A stretch of DNA of 42,273 bases from Gamarada debralockiae. Taxonomy: Eukaryota; Ascomycota; Leotiomycetes; Helotiales; Hyphodiscaceae. This document shows positions 8,232-18,536 of this stretch, piece after piece. The position numbers were made by a program, and so were the translations under genes. Position 1 is the first letter of the stretch. Each line of letters begins with the position of its first letter. Under the pieces are notes generated by a model. It saw nothing but the letters and a program-made list of their open reading frames with translations. It did not search any database and had not been told where the DNA came from. The DNA is taken from assembly GCA_002803225.1 (NCBI GenBank), contig NXFV01002045.1, positions 1 through 42,273 of the forward strand, in the 5' to 3' direction.

Positions 8232-10928
8232 GACGAGTGGGCCGTTGGACCTGTCTACGAAGGAGCGACGAGTGCTCGCACTTTCTCCGAGGACGGGAAG
8301 ATTGGAAATTATCGGAGGCATTCGACCCTTCTGGATGCGCAGGGAAACTATTTTGAGCGCGCTAAGCCTCAGTACGAGGATCAAGCTACTTCTGCGTTCG
8401 TGCACACGAAGGACTTCGGGTGCGCAGGCGATGGCTCTACTGATGACACAGCAGCTTTCCAGACAGCGCTATACGCAAGTTTAGGCAAAATTCCCTTTGT
8501 CGACGCCGGGTCATATATTCTAACCTCGACCATAACTATTCCTTCTGGCGCCAAGATTGTAGGGGAAACATGGTCACAATTAGTTGCGTCGGGCTCGTAT
8601 TTCTCGGATGCCAGGTACGTGACGTATTCATGTTTACTTTACCAGCTGGGAAACTCAGCTCTTCCGTATTCATTTACTCTTTCATCGCTGACTATATACT
8701 ATAGCAATCCCAAGGTTTTGATCAAAGTTGGAAATGCCGGGGAAATTGGTAATATAGAGATGCAGGATCTTCTTTTTACGACACGTGGTGCGACAGCTGG
8801 TCTAATTCTTGTCGAATGGAATATCCAAGCTGATGCCCAGGGCTCTGCCGGGCTTTGGGACTGCCATGCACGAGTAGGAGGTGCTACGGGAACACAATTG
8901 ACACCTGCGGAGTGTCCCCCCGTCACTAGTGGTATTGATCAAGGATATTCTGCTGCTAGTCTGATAATGCACCTGACGCCGTCGGCATCGGGTTACTTCG
9001 AAAACATGTGGCTTTGGGGAGCTGACCACATGCTTGAGTAAGTTGTGCTCTACCTGTTCTTGACATGAAGAATGTAGCGACTGACTGGGTTAACAACTCC
9101 TAGCGACCCTGATCTAGTTAACGGAAACAACAGCATGGTACAAACCTCTATCTATATTGCTCGTGGCTTTTTGATCGAAAGCACAAATTCCACCTGGTAA
9201 GCTTGTTTTCTCTCTCACCCACAGCTCTGCAATGAAAGACTAATATCAAGATTAAAGGATTTACGGCACTGCGTCCGAGCACTCCGTTTTCTATCAGTAT
9301 AATTTCCACTCGGCAGCAAACATATACGCTGGTATGTTGCAAACAGAATTGCCCTACTTCCAACCGACTCCACCACCGCCAGCTCCTTTTGCTGCCGTTG
9401 TTGGCCTTTTCCCCGGGGATCCCGATTATACATGTGCTGCCGGAGACGAATTTAGCGGCTGTGACGAATCCTGGTCTGTGATAATGACAGGTTCCGAGAA
9501 CATATTTATCGCGGGTGCAGGCATTTATTCTGTAAGTGATAATCGGGATGCAGACAGACACTCTTCCGTCCGCATAACTGCTCCTTGCATCTACTTCCAA
9601 CATTATGACAAATGTGCTATGCTGACCACCCGATCATCTAGTGGTTCTCGACCTATTCACAAAGCTGCATCGATACGCAGTTATGTCAAAAGGCGCTCAT
9701 GCTTCTCAAAACCAATTTTGCCAACATCCGTATCCAGAATCTTGTAACAATCGGTGCCAAGTATATGGCTGTTATGGATGGCAAAGGTATTCCGGCCCTC
9801 GATAACCTCAACGTCAACACGCACCCCGACTGGTCTCAAATAAGCATTCTTGATGTTGGCAGCAACGGCACCACTCAGTTCGACGAAGTTCTCTGGATTG
9901 ACCCCGCGATTTGGGATATGGATCAACCTCAATTCACGTGCTCTCCTCGCAATGTCAAGATACCACCGTGGACTGGTGCAACCATTACCGTTAACTATCC
10001 CCTGATCACTGTCAGCCAAGGAACCTGAACAAGTACAATCACACAAGCACCGCTGACCATCACGGAATGGGTGTTTGAGGTAGTAACACTAAGCCATGGT
10101 ACCGGGAACAAAAACAAACGCGCAGCTGCGGCTTTCTGGCCCGTTCCAGCAACAACACCATTCTGGCCTGCCGTTGTTTACACCGGGGGCATAGACGGGA
10201 AACCGACTACAACATCCGCTACCGTTCCGTTCCCCAAGCCTCCGGCATCCATCGGTCCCAATGCGCCTGCGCCCCCCTCCGGAAGCTGGCCCAAACGAGC
10301 AGTCCAGCCCGTATATGGCTACCCTGAAAGTCCATTAGCGGCAGAATGTTCTTATCTCAATTTTCTCGATCCAACCTGTATCACCCAACCATAGTTTTAG
10401 AATAACATTACCGGTAGAGCTTCAGACGGCGGTGATATAGAGAATTACTGGGACCTGCAGACGAGATGTCCTCCCGTTCTCAAGTCCTCCTCTTCTTCCT
10501 CTTCCACAAAGACAACAACAACCAGCAAAACCTCACCTACCCCGCCTGCGCCCTCGCCCTACGTACAAGGTGACGCGCGGACGAACTCGGTGAAATGCTA
10601 TAACAGTGGAGAGACTACCGAGGACGTGCGGATGGAAAACGCTGCGTCCAGCTTCTGTGGCGACATCGAGAACGATATCCTAGGTCCTGGGTACTTCCGC
10701 ACGATGGATTTTCCGTTTCCGTATAATGGAGGCTTTGGCTCGGTCACGATCTCGATATCGCTTCAGATTAAGCCTAGGTGCAGCTTTAATTTCGACAGGA
10801 ACCTGTGCCAGAAATACCTGTCTGTGCCAGCGGACAGCTGTAACTGCGGGGGGGTCAATGGGAAGCAGGGAGGTGTCTTGGAGAATAATTGCTATAAGTG
10901 GATGGTGGACCCTAATCTCAGTTTCTAG
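8232..10928 (+). pseudogene. GH55 exo-beta-1,3-glucanase (glucan 1,3-beta-glucosidase), C-terminal half, three nonsense codons
   Basis: From about 8235 the frame reads DEWAVGPVYEG, GNYRRHSTLL, GNYFERAKPQYE, then HTKDFGCAGDGSTDDTAAFQ (start of the second pectate-lyase-like beta-helix), IPSGAKIVGETW, YFENMWLWGADH, AAGDEFSGCDESW, GIYSWFSTY and NIRIQNLVTIGAKYMAVMDG. A Cys-rich C-terminal part ends in GPGYFRTMDF, SVPADSCNCGGVNGKQGG and PNLSF-stop at 10926. Introns: 8615-8704, 9038-9103, 9197-9257, 9532-9641. In-frame stops: TGA 10026-10028, TAG 10392-10394 and TAG 10398-10400; the last two flank one Phe where aromatic residues are expected. No frameshift was found, so inactivation looks recent. 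The N-terminal half and signal peptide are missing. Confidence 0.85.
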
Positions 10929-11139
10929 TGAAGGATATATGATAATGGCATGAGTTGTATGGTATTTAGTATCGGTTAAATAGTATTTTTACCTGATACA
11001 TGTTGATAAATTGTGAAGCATTCATCCGTGACTGTATTCAGATTCCTACTTAGCGATCGAGACTTTTGGTTCCTCTTTCAAAGTATTGTGATGTTGGTGA
11101 ACATTGGGACAAGGTCATTCTGCACAGCTTGATTAAAAT

Positions 11140-11681
11140 GATTTCGCCGAGGTGAACTAGGGCATTGCCATAATGAGGGTCGATATTGCAGATTTGGTTT
11201 GTATATGCTCCTGCAAACTGTGAGCTTGACGAAATGCTTATTTATGATGTCTCACTTACCAGCGTACCAGATCCTATTCAGTAGCTCGTCATTGCTGTGA
11301 AAGTACCCAGCATATTTCCCTGAGATTCTGCTGCGGTGCAGCAGTGACAACAACACTCGTGACTACAATACTAGCACTCCCATTATTGGCCAAACTCAGA
11401 TATCTGAAAGCTTCTCGCTCGTGGTACTGCTCGGCTGTGTACCTCCCAGGTCCTTTCCCAACTGGAAGCCAGAGAACCTCATCTAGACCTGCATCCGCAG
11501 TAGCATCGCTGGCTTGTTCATTGACCTAGAGACTGGATTCGGTGTACGTCAAGCCGATGAAGGCATTTAGTGAAGAGGAATTGGCTACGGTTATACTGAC
11601 GACTCCTGCGATGTTCTTTCCGTAGTCAAATGTTACTGATGAGTTGCCGTAGAACGTTGCGTAACCCGCCATCTTCAAAGC
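11140..11681 (-). pseudogene. GH78 alpha-L-rhamnosidase, N-terminal half, broken
   Basis: From 11681 down: YATFYGNSSVTFDYGKNIAG, NAFIGLTYTESSL, then TAG at 11526-11528 (Trp expected), DATADAGLDEVLWLP, EAFRYLSLANNGSA, a one-base frameshift near 11315, HSNDELLNRIWYAG. An intron follows (11259..11211, 49 nt, GTAAGT...CAG), then AYTNQICNIDPHYGNALVHLGEI, which ends abruptly at about 11140. This is the beta-sandwich and linker region just before the GH78 catalytic barrel; the barrel continues at 2705..1346 on the same strand. The first N-terminal exon with signal peptide was not identified. Nothing here can make active enzyme. Confidence 0.8.
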
Positions 11682-12496
11682 GAAAATTTATGCGTGCCAA
11701 GTCATCTTGACGGGACATCTATTGCCAAAATATGGGGAATGCTCGAAATTTCGCGCATGACGACATGGATGTTTTGAGCCATCAGGTCCCGGCAGTACCG
11801 AGCGGAAGTTAAAGAGCGCCTCAAGCCATAATATCAATAAAATATACGAGATTTCGTGTGGACGGGAGTTTGTCTGAACGTAGAAAAAGTTTCTGAGCTC
11901 TCGAGATAAAGAATAGCGAAAGAGTTTTGCAGAGGACCGATTTATCCTGAATGCGGCAATTGATTGACAGTCGACTGGGAGTAGTTTTGGCTCGAGACTC
12001 TTGGATTTTGACACTGGTATGATTCATGAAGACTTCTTCGTACCCCGCTGGTAAAAGCATGCATGAAATAGATGGGGCACCTTGTGAAGAAGCGGGAGCG
12101 GGGGCGGGGTAGTAGATTCAGATCTACCTAGATATCCGACAGCTCACGGAGATGTTGGGGACCCCCTCAGACCACCTGATAAATGCTTGTTGGATCTTGG
12201 AATAATTTGTAGACCACTTGAATTGACCCTTGGACCGCTGAACAAAAAAAAAAAAAAGTTTGACTCCTGTCTGGAGTGCCACGCCGAATCTGAAAGTAAC
12301 GAGCTGTCGTAACCTTTTAGTACAGGGAATCTCCCAATTTCCTTCCTTCCGCGAATCGTCCGCCTCTCGAATATCTCTATGGTCCTGCTTCTTTAAAATC
12401 CATAATCTCCTCAAGATGTGGATGTTCCATCAAAATAGACAAGATACATTTCTCAGGGGAGTTCCTCCTCTCTCGATTCGTCTTATCATCGGTATT
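11682..12496. other. Intergenic, no supported gene
   Basis: Open frames on the minus strand (108 and 79 codons) overlap each other and have no recognisable features. A run of 15 A starts near 12243. The left part may hold the lost first exon of the GH78 gene but I cannot read it. Confidence 0.4.
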
Positions 12497-13871
12497 CTAC
12501 GGTTGCCGATACCCTGGTGTGACAGATGCACCTTGGTAAGCATACGGGTCTGAGGTGGCAACACCTCTATACGATGTATCATCTGGACCGGTTGTATTCG
12601 TATTTGGATCCAGCATGCGGAGCTCTTCATCCCCCTGTGATGTGGCTCGCTCTTCCTCAATCTCCTTGATAGCAATTGCCATCTGTTTGCGAATCCATAT
12701 ACTGGCCCAGACTTCAAACATGGTTAGCTAGCAAGACTAGAACCGCTAACACAATATGATGCCGAGTTTCTGAGAAAACTTACCTGTTATAGCTACCACT
12801 ATACCAATCGCTATCACCTTGCCGATTTTGGCTGCCTTTGAGTTCTCTGAACTTGGTGCTCCAAGAGCTACGAATACCATAGATTTGGGCAAAGATAAGA
12901 TGACTGTGGACATGTACAGCCAGAACTTCATTCCAGTGCAGGCAAACAGTGGATTGGCCAAATCTATGCGAATAAGGTCAGTCGACTTTCACTGATGGTA
13001 AGATCAACGAACTCACGTGGTGGAACGATGCTGTATCGAATGACTAATACGCCTCTGAAGCCCGCTTGTTGAGCAACTCGAGCAGTCGCTGCCCATTTGA
13101 TCTTCTCACGAATTTTCTTGTCAACCCACCCAGTGAATCCATATTTAAAGACGATACTGTCATGACGTCAGAATTTTGCCCTTTGAGAATGAAACAGAAT
13201 GATTTGGACTCACAAGCATCCAGCTTCTCCTAGAATGGCACCCGCACAGGCAATGCCCAAAGCAACGCCAAGAGGATATGTTAACTATCAGATGTCAATA
13301 TTACTGTTGCTTCATAGTATTCTAGTGAGGTTTGACCACTTACACCAACGATAAGCTGCACGATTTCATGGCCGAACAGAGGAGGAAAGCTGAGAACAAA
13401 TAAGATCACCACAGGGATGGTCCAAGACCAGGACTCTCTCGCGCGCAGCCAATCTGTCAAAGGCTTGACCCATCGTTCAAAATCCGATTTATACACCTCG
13501 AACAATATACAAAGAACGAGCACAAATATGCCTAAAGGCACCATCCTATCGTTCGCGTCAGCACGGCATGATCACGGGATTTGGAATGGATGTGACGCCA
13601 ACCAATAAAGCCGCCTCTGCCACTTCTTGCTTATCCTTCTCGACTCGCCCAGCATATTTGAGTTTACTGATCCATATTTGTTGTTGGGAGGATCTGGCGA
13701 GTACTCGTAAGACGCACTGGGGTCCAAAGGCGGTGACGTGTTTGGATTTGAGGGATTTGAGTGGACCGGCCCTGGATGAGAGATCGGTGCATTGTACGCG
13801 GCATAATGCTCCTCTGGAGGTTGATATGAGGTATCGCCCGTAGGATACTGAGTATGTTGACGGTCGTCCAT
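12497..13871 (-). CDS. VTT-domain (TVP38/TMEM64-like, SNARE-associated Golgi) membrane protein, 358 aa
   Basis: Six exons join cleanly: 13871..13603, 13545..13344, 13284..13214, 13156..13017, 12963..12784, 12711..12497. Introns are 57, 59, 57, 53 and 72 nt with good donors and branch sites; the last uses a TTTGAAG acceptor, which keeps frame. The total is 1077 nt with no internal stop. A Pro/Ser/Tyr-rich cytosolic N-terminus is followed by hydrophobic segments around VPLGIFVLVLCIL, SWTIPVVILFVLSFPPLFG, YPLGVALGIACAGAILGEAG and PKSMVFVALG. FRGVLVIRYSIVPPHLANPLFACTG is the characteristic VTT stretch with a conserved Arg. The C-terminal tail is acidic. The family acts in Golgi/ER membranes in lipid scrambling or vesicle traffic. 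It is intact although it lies between split pseudogene halves. Confidence 0.85.
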
Positions 13872-16471
13872 GATTGTGAAATGTGTTGATGAGGAATGTT
13901 GTCGTTGGTTTTTAATGTCTCTCGTTTGCATTGCTCAGCCTCGCTGACCAGGCTAAGCCGAATTAGAGGCTTGGCAGTGAAGCTTAAGTCGCGAGATTAT
14001 TTGATGAGGGGACTTAGGTAAGCTAGTGCCTTTGTACGTTGGCCACAAAAGTTCACTCGAGCAAAATACGATGAATAGGCGTATAAAATCGTACTTCCTT
14101 TATAGCATACGAAGATCGGTGCAGCTTTTGTTGGCACCGGTCGTCATGCAGGTTCTGACATGGCAAGTCATGTTTCGCCTGGCAGGTCATTGCCATTACG
14201 GGATTGGGGATACACGTCACAATCCCGGCACATTTCGGTGGACACCTCAAAACCTTGATTTGGAGCGCTTTTACCCAACGAGGGTTAGTGGCACAGCTAA
14301 CAACCCCCAGGGCGTAATAAATGTTAAATGTGAGGTGATTGGTGCCGTGTCTCCCAGGGTGGACTGACCAATAACCTCCTTCTGAAAGCCAACCCTTTTA
14401 CCTGTATTTGGTTAAATACTGGTGTGTGCTACAGTATTAACATTTACTGTAGTAAGCTGGTTATGTGGGATACCCGATGCAGCTGCCTGGACTGAATATA
14501 GTTCACGTGACCGTCCTCATCTTGGCTAGGATGACCTTCTAAGCCATAGCAAGTTTTGCCGTGAATGAAGACACCCCCGCATAATCTCGAGTCAAATAGG
14601 CGAAGATAATCCTTGGCATCAACTGCATGTTCACGCTGGGTCTGGGACTTCCTCGAGGCAATTGAGCTGTAAGCTGGGATGAGTTTGATAATATGCTCGG
14701 AAAGTGGCCTTCTTAATCTACTTGTTGACTGTCATTCTCAATGTTTTGAAGATACTCTCTACGAATCTGATTCTGTGACTTGGAGGATTTCGCACTTTGG
14801 GATTAGAGTAGTGCGTGATTGAATCTTATTAATTGCGCGATTCTAATGGTCTCCACGTGGGAATCAAGCCTTTGATGTCGCGAATGGTAGTACATTCTCT
14901 TGGGTAAGTTTCCGCCTAACTAGCCTGGGCGTATGGTATTGAATGTATGGATGCCGGGCTTGAATGAGGGGAAGATTCCGTGACGCGGAATTCGAGGCAG
15001 GAGACGCCGAGACTTGATCGAGAAAGATTTGCAAGATGTGGACCGCATCTTTGGTTTCACTAACGAAGCGCTTGGGAATTCTGTGCGTGTCAATTTCAGA
15101 TATATCCTACACTTGATCAGCGAAAGGGATGGGTTCAGCTAATGTGCAATGCAGTATGGATGAAGCACGAGGGATGAGCTTCTTCGGCACCGTGAGCTCG
15201 GCTGATTGTGTGTTGGAGGATTTCGCCAACTTGAGGATAGTGCCCCAGCGAGGAGGACGAAGAATCCACGATACATGGATGATGCCCATGGTGTTCTTAG
15301 ACTGTTGCAGATAGTGTACAAACCAACAAAAGTAGATCCTCTGTAACTGAAAACACACTTTGGCAACTACCGTAGTGATTGGCATATAAGAGAATAGTCG
15401 GGGGTCACCGCCAAAATTTTTTAAAAAAGTTAAGGACAACTTTTTAGAATTTTGAAAACGGGAGGTGAAAATATAGTATTTAGGCGTAAATCCGGCAGGT
15501 CTTTAAAGCAGGGAGAAAGTTTTTTTTTGGTAACAAAAGGCAAACCGGACAACGCCGCTACTATTCTCTTATTGCCAATTACTAAGGTACCACCGTCACA
15601 ATGCTGAGTGAAAATGAGCTTCCAACTTAGCCAAGAACAATACCTCGGATCATTTTTGCCCTACACATCGCTACTATTCATCTCACTTAAGAGGCAACGA
15701 GCAATGCGTCATGCTTCTTAAGGGGGGTGACAAACAGAATCTGTGACGTTTTGCTAGGAGAGGTAGAAATTAGGTTGCACTAGGCTATTTTGGGCCTACT
15801 TGGGAAAGAGCACTTCACATGCAGGACAACGACAAATTGGATTTTCCATTCATTGATTTCTCTTATATCCTTTGCTTCTTCTGCTGATCGATTCGTCCAC
15901 CACCCCGACCTCTTGTAATGCATCGTCCTCTCAAACGTTGTAGGAAAGCTTTAGACGCTTTCTTGGTGCAGTTCAGCCTCGATGACTATGAGTAACATGA
16001 GCGCCGCGTATCCTTGCACCAGCACATCACATTTTTATTTTCATTGCAAAGACTTAAGGCTGAGATAATATACAGCTCAATCAACTGGTGAGGAAGCGCA
16101 AGGGTCTTCCTTCGTATTCTGATGCTGTTTCTGTGAGTCAGTGCCACGAGTCCGCAGAGCTTGGAGTACTCACCAGTGTCATCGAATTTCTGGATGAATC
16201 ATGTCCAAGTCGCAGAGAATAATTCTCTCAACCAGGCGGCAGCATACTGTGCACCTCGCCGTCCGTGTGCAATGTCTTGAGGCTCGTGTCATGATGACTC
16301 GTGGTGTTTGATGAGATATTCAGGTTTATAGGGCCCGTTCCTTTGTCCACAGACATTCAGTGAGCGGATGAAGGGATCTCCCTAACCATAGGCTGTGTCC
16401 ATGCATCGGCCAAGTCTTCATCTTATGACTCGGAGTTCCTGAAGTGCGGAAGACAAGATCTCTACGCAGTG
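13872..16471. other. 2.6-kb gene-poor interval
   Basis: No coding family was recognised on either strand. Frames at 14026-14367 (plus) and 15107-15439 (minus) are the longest but show no domain or consistent splice context. A T-run lies at about 15521. The first 100-200 bp right of 13871 must contain the TVP38-like promoter. The rest could be decayed sequence inside the proposed outer insertion. Confidence 0.45.
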
Positions 16472-16843
16472 TTATGTGCATACTCTCCTTGGCACTGGCC
16501 TTGGTTCTGCTAACGTTACCACAGAACTGCGCTTTAGATTCATCGTTGCATGCGTCCTCGGTACACTCAAGGTCCCAGGAGTCGCGTTAGCACGTTCTTG
16601 TTCTGGCCTCAGGGTCCGCGGAACTGGGTTCAGCAAATACTCCTCGTCATATTGTGCTCTGCGCAAGCACTCATCGAGCTTGAGGAAGAGCCAGCTGGCT
16701 GGGTAACGGCCTCCAGACTCAACGACAAGCAGTCCTTTCATTATCAGGTCGAGAAGGTAATGCATCAGAAGGGAGCATTTCTCGTCGGCGTGAAGCTCAT
16801 TTGTCCAGGTGATAACCTGTTCCGAATAGTGGCTCTTGGGCCT
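16472..16843 (-). other. Unrecognised gene fragment abutting the P450 break
   Basis: A frame opens after a TGA at 16846..16844 and runs 123 codons to the stop at 16472. It contains an ordered-looking run (YSEQVITWTNELHADEKCS, LLDLIMKGLLVVESGG, YPASWLFLKLDECLRRA) followed by a low-complexity Pro/Arg/Thr tail. I do not recognise the family. It starts within 35 bp of the point where the P450 N-terminal fragment stops, so it may be the edge of whatever was joined there. Confidence 0.35.
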
Positions 16844-16876
16844 TCATTGTCGTTGATGATGGTGAAGAAATTGTCA

Positions 16877-17103
16877 TAAATCTGATTTCATGAAACCGGA
16901 ATTCAAAGCGTAGATCTTCTTAACAGCGTCAAGGTCTGTTATGGAGACAGAGTTTGGACCGAACCAAATGATATCGCCATATTTACGGTGTAAGCAGATG
17001 TGGTGTACTTCGGGACGTCGTCGCCAGACGATGATGAAGTGCCAGAGGTCGGAGTAGGCTGCGAGGAATGGTCCTGGCATGTTGTGTAGTCTGTACCCTC
17101 CAT
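16877..17103 (-). pseudogene. Cytochrome P450 (pisatin-demethylase-like), N-terminal fragment
   Basis: From about 17103 down the frame reads YRLHNMPGPFLAAYSDLWHF (proline-rich hinge and helix A start), then VHHICLHRKYGDIIWFGPNS, VSITDLDAVKKIY and ALNSGFMKSDL, followed by TGA at 16876..16874. GPFLAA...LHRKYGDIIWFGPN is the standard region before the first beta sheet of CYP enzymes of this class. A possible 50-nt intron (GTAATT...TTAACTT...GGAG) precedes it, but the membrane anchor exon was not recognisable. The protein stops at KSD, and the minus-strand P450 piece at 1057 resumes at the next expected residues (PVQQTISKG), so the two are probably halves of one gene. Confidence 0.7.
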
Positions 17104-17555
17104 TTGTTCAAAGTTAACTGAATTGTGACCAGTAAAAGAGCAATTACGGGCTAGTTCTCCAGCAGAAATTGAGTTGCGTCCTGAAGAAACATCTCGAAGG
17201 CTGCGTAAACGTCACGCACGGAAGGAACGACGAATGCAAGTGCCTTTGGCTTTCCCGAAAACAGAATTCGCAAAGGATTCAAACTTGAGAGACTGAAGCG
17301 AAAGGTTTACTTTTGGAAGAAAGCTCTTATGGAGAGGACAACACAAAGTGGTTGTGGTCCAAAAACCTAAAAATGAGACGCATTCACTTCCGCCATCGCA
17401 GATCCCCACCTTCCCCGCAAAATGTCCCAAAACGGAACCAACCATCAACATTACCCCTCCGTGTAATGATACAAATACATTAATTACACACAACTCCACT
17501 GCCCTCCCCAGTTCTCACAACTTCGCCTCTGTAGCGCTTTCACTCAACTTACCTT
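17104..17555. other. Intergenic between P450 fragment and Cys-rich gene
   Basis: Holds the 3' flank of the Cys-rich gene and the degenerate upstream part of the P450. A 95-codon minus-strand frame (17499..17212) has no domain. The plus-strand frame over 17348-17743 is low-complexity Ser/Thr/His/Pro antisense to the Cys-rich gene. Confidence 0.45.
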
Positions 17556-18536
17556 CTATTTCTTCATCTTCGCACACAAACAGCAAGCAACCCACTCCTC
17601 ACCCAACCCATCATCATACGTCGCACAACCATCGCATCCCTCATGCCCGCACTTCCTACACCTGTACAGCACAACCAGCGAGCTACCAGGACATAACCAA
17701 TGCTCGCACATCGTGCATAGCGCCATCTCGCTCGCGAAAGTGATGGAAAATTCTTCCATGTCCACCACTAGGTTCATGTAGCCTGGCTTGCAAGTCAAGC
17801 AGCGAGCTTGACTACATTGTGTGCAGAACTTGCGGGGAGTTTCCGAAGCTGTGGTCAGTTCTTTGGGTGGAGCTGGAGGTTGTGAGGATTTTATTGATGG
17901 AGCGCCGGAGTGGGAATACGGCTCAGATTCTGGGACTTCTGGCTTTGGTGGGGACTTCGTCTCTGACGGAGAGCCCGAATTTGGCCACTTCTTTAGCGAC
18001 TTTGAATCTGGTTCCGGCTCCAACTTCTTCATCTGAGGTGCGGTGTGCACTTTGCCTCCGTTTTGCTTGAACTGTTTGAGGATGTCCTTGCATTGCTTCT
18101 TTATTTCAGGTGCGTCGAGACTCCCTCTTGGACACAGATCTGATCTTCTCGATACCGGCACTCGGCTGGTGCTGGAATCAGTCTCAGCATCTCCACACTC
18201 CCCTCTCCGGTAACGTTCACGGCCTCGTCTCTCATGAGTCACCTTCGGTCTCTTATTCAATAACTGGGTGAGTGGGCACTCAGCCGAGCTTTCAAATCGA
18301 CATATCGTACAAGCCGCTACGAAACTCGACTTCTGGCATTCTGGACATCGATACCCCGGCCCGCATGACGTTTGGGGTGCACACTCTGAAGGTTTTAGTG
18401 TGTTGTAGTGGCACTGAAGGCATATTTTGAAGATGGTATGCTCAAGTGGGGTTTCGTTTTCGTTTGCATGAAGCTTCTCTGGAGCAGCAGTTGTGACCAT
18501 CTCCCTCTTAAATGTTGGCCTTGGAGCATGGAACAC
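17556..18536 (-). CDS. Cys-rich, probable multi-zinc-binding protein, 326 aa
   Basis: Single open frame from ATG 18536 to TAG-type stop at 17556. Two Cys-rich modules flank a disordered middle. The N-terminal module has CLQC, a C...C pair, CPEC and CTIC within about residues 38-80. The C-terminal module (about residues 240-326) has CTQC, CLTC, CTMC-(x)4-C, YRCRKCGHEGCDGC and ACCLC. The middle is rich in Ser, Pro, Lys and Glu with KKQCKDILKQFKQ as a short helix. Paired CxxC units suggest zinc-ribbon or RING-like folds, but spacing does not let me name a family. Possible roles (ubiquitin, nucleic-acid or protein binding) are inference. No introns are needed and no lesions are present. Confidence 0.7.
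   Translation of the reverse strand: MFHAPRPTFKREMVTTAAPEKLHANENETPLEHTIFKICLQCHYNTLKPSECAPQTSCGPGYRCPECQKSSFVAACTICRFESSAECPLTQLLNKRPKVTHERRGRERYRRGECGDAETDSSTSRVPVSRRSDLCPRGSLDAPEIKKQCKDILKQFKQNGGKVHTAPQMKKLEPEPDSKSLKKWPNSGSPSETKSPPKPEVPESEPYSHSGAPSIKSSQPPAPPKELTTASETPRKFCTQCSQARCLTCKPGYMNLVVDMEEFSITFASEMALCTMCEHWLCPGSSLVVLYRCRKCGHEGCDGCATYDDGLGEEWVACCLCAKMKK

Noticed and set aside
9148..9603. Minus-strand ORF of 151 codons
   Set aside because: Antisense to spliced GH55 exons and an intron whose family reading is certain.
2705..11139. Inner 8.4-kb block as a classic Pack-MULE
   Set aside because: The two ends of the block share no inverted repeat that I can see; the FAR1 fragment alone is not enough.
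14026..14367. 113-codon plus-strand ORF upstream of the VTT gene
   Set aside because: No recognisable domain, no conserved pattern, and no splice context; composition is consistent with chance.
1060..16876. Starship-type giant mobile element for the 15.8-kb block
   Set aside because: No DUF3435 tyrosine recombinase, no recognisable terminal repeats or target duplication at either edge.
17348..17743. Plus-strand Ser/His/Thr-rich ORF of 131 codons
   Set aside because: Overlaps the Cys-rich gene in antisense; low-complexity composition typical of a shadow frame.
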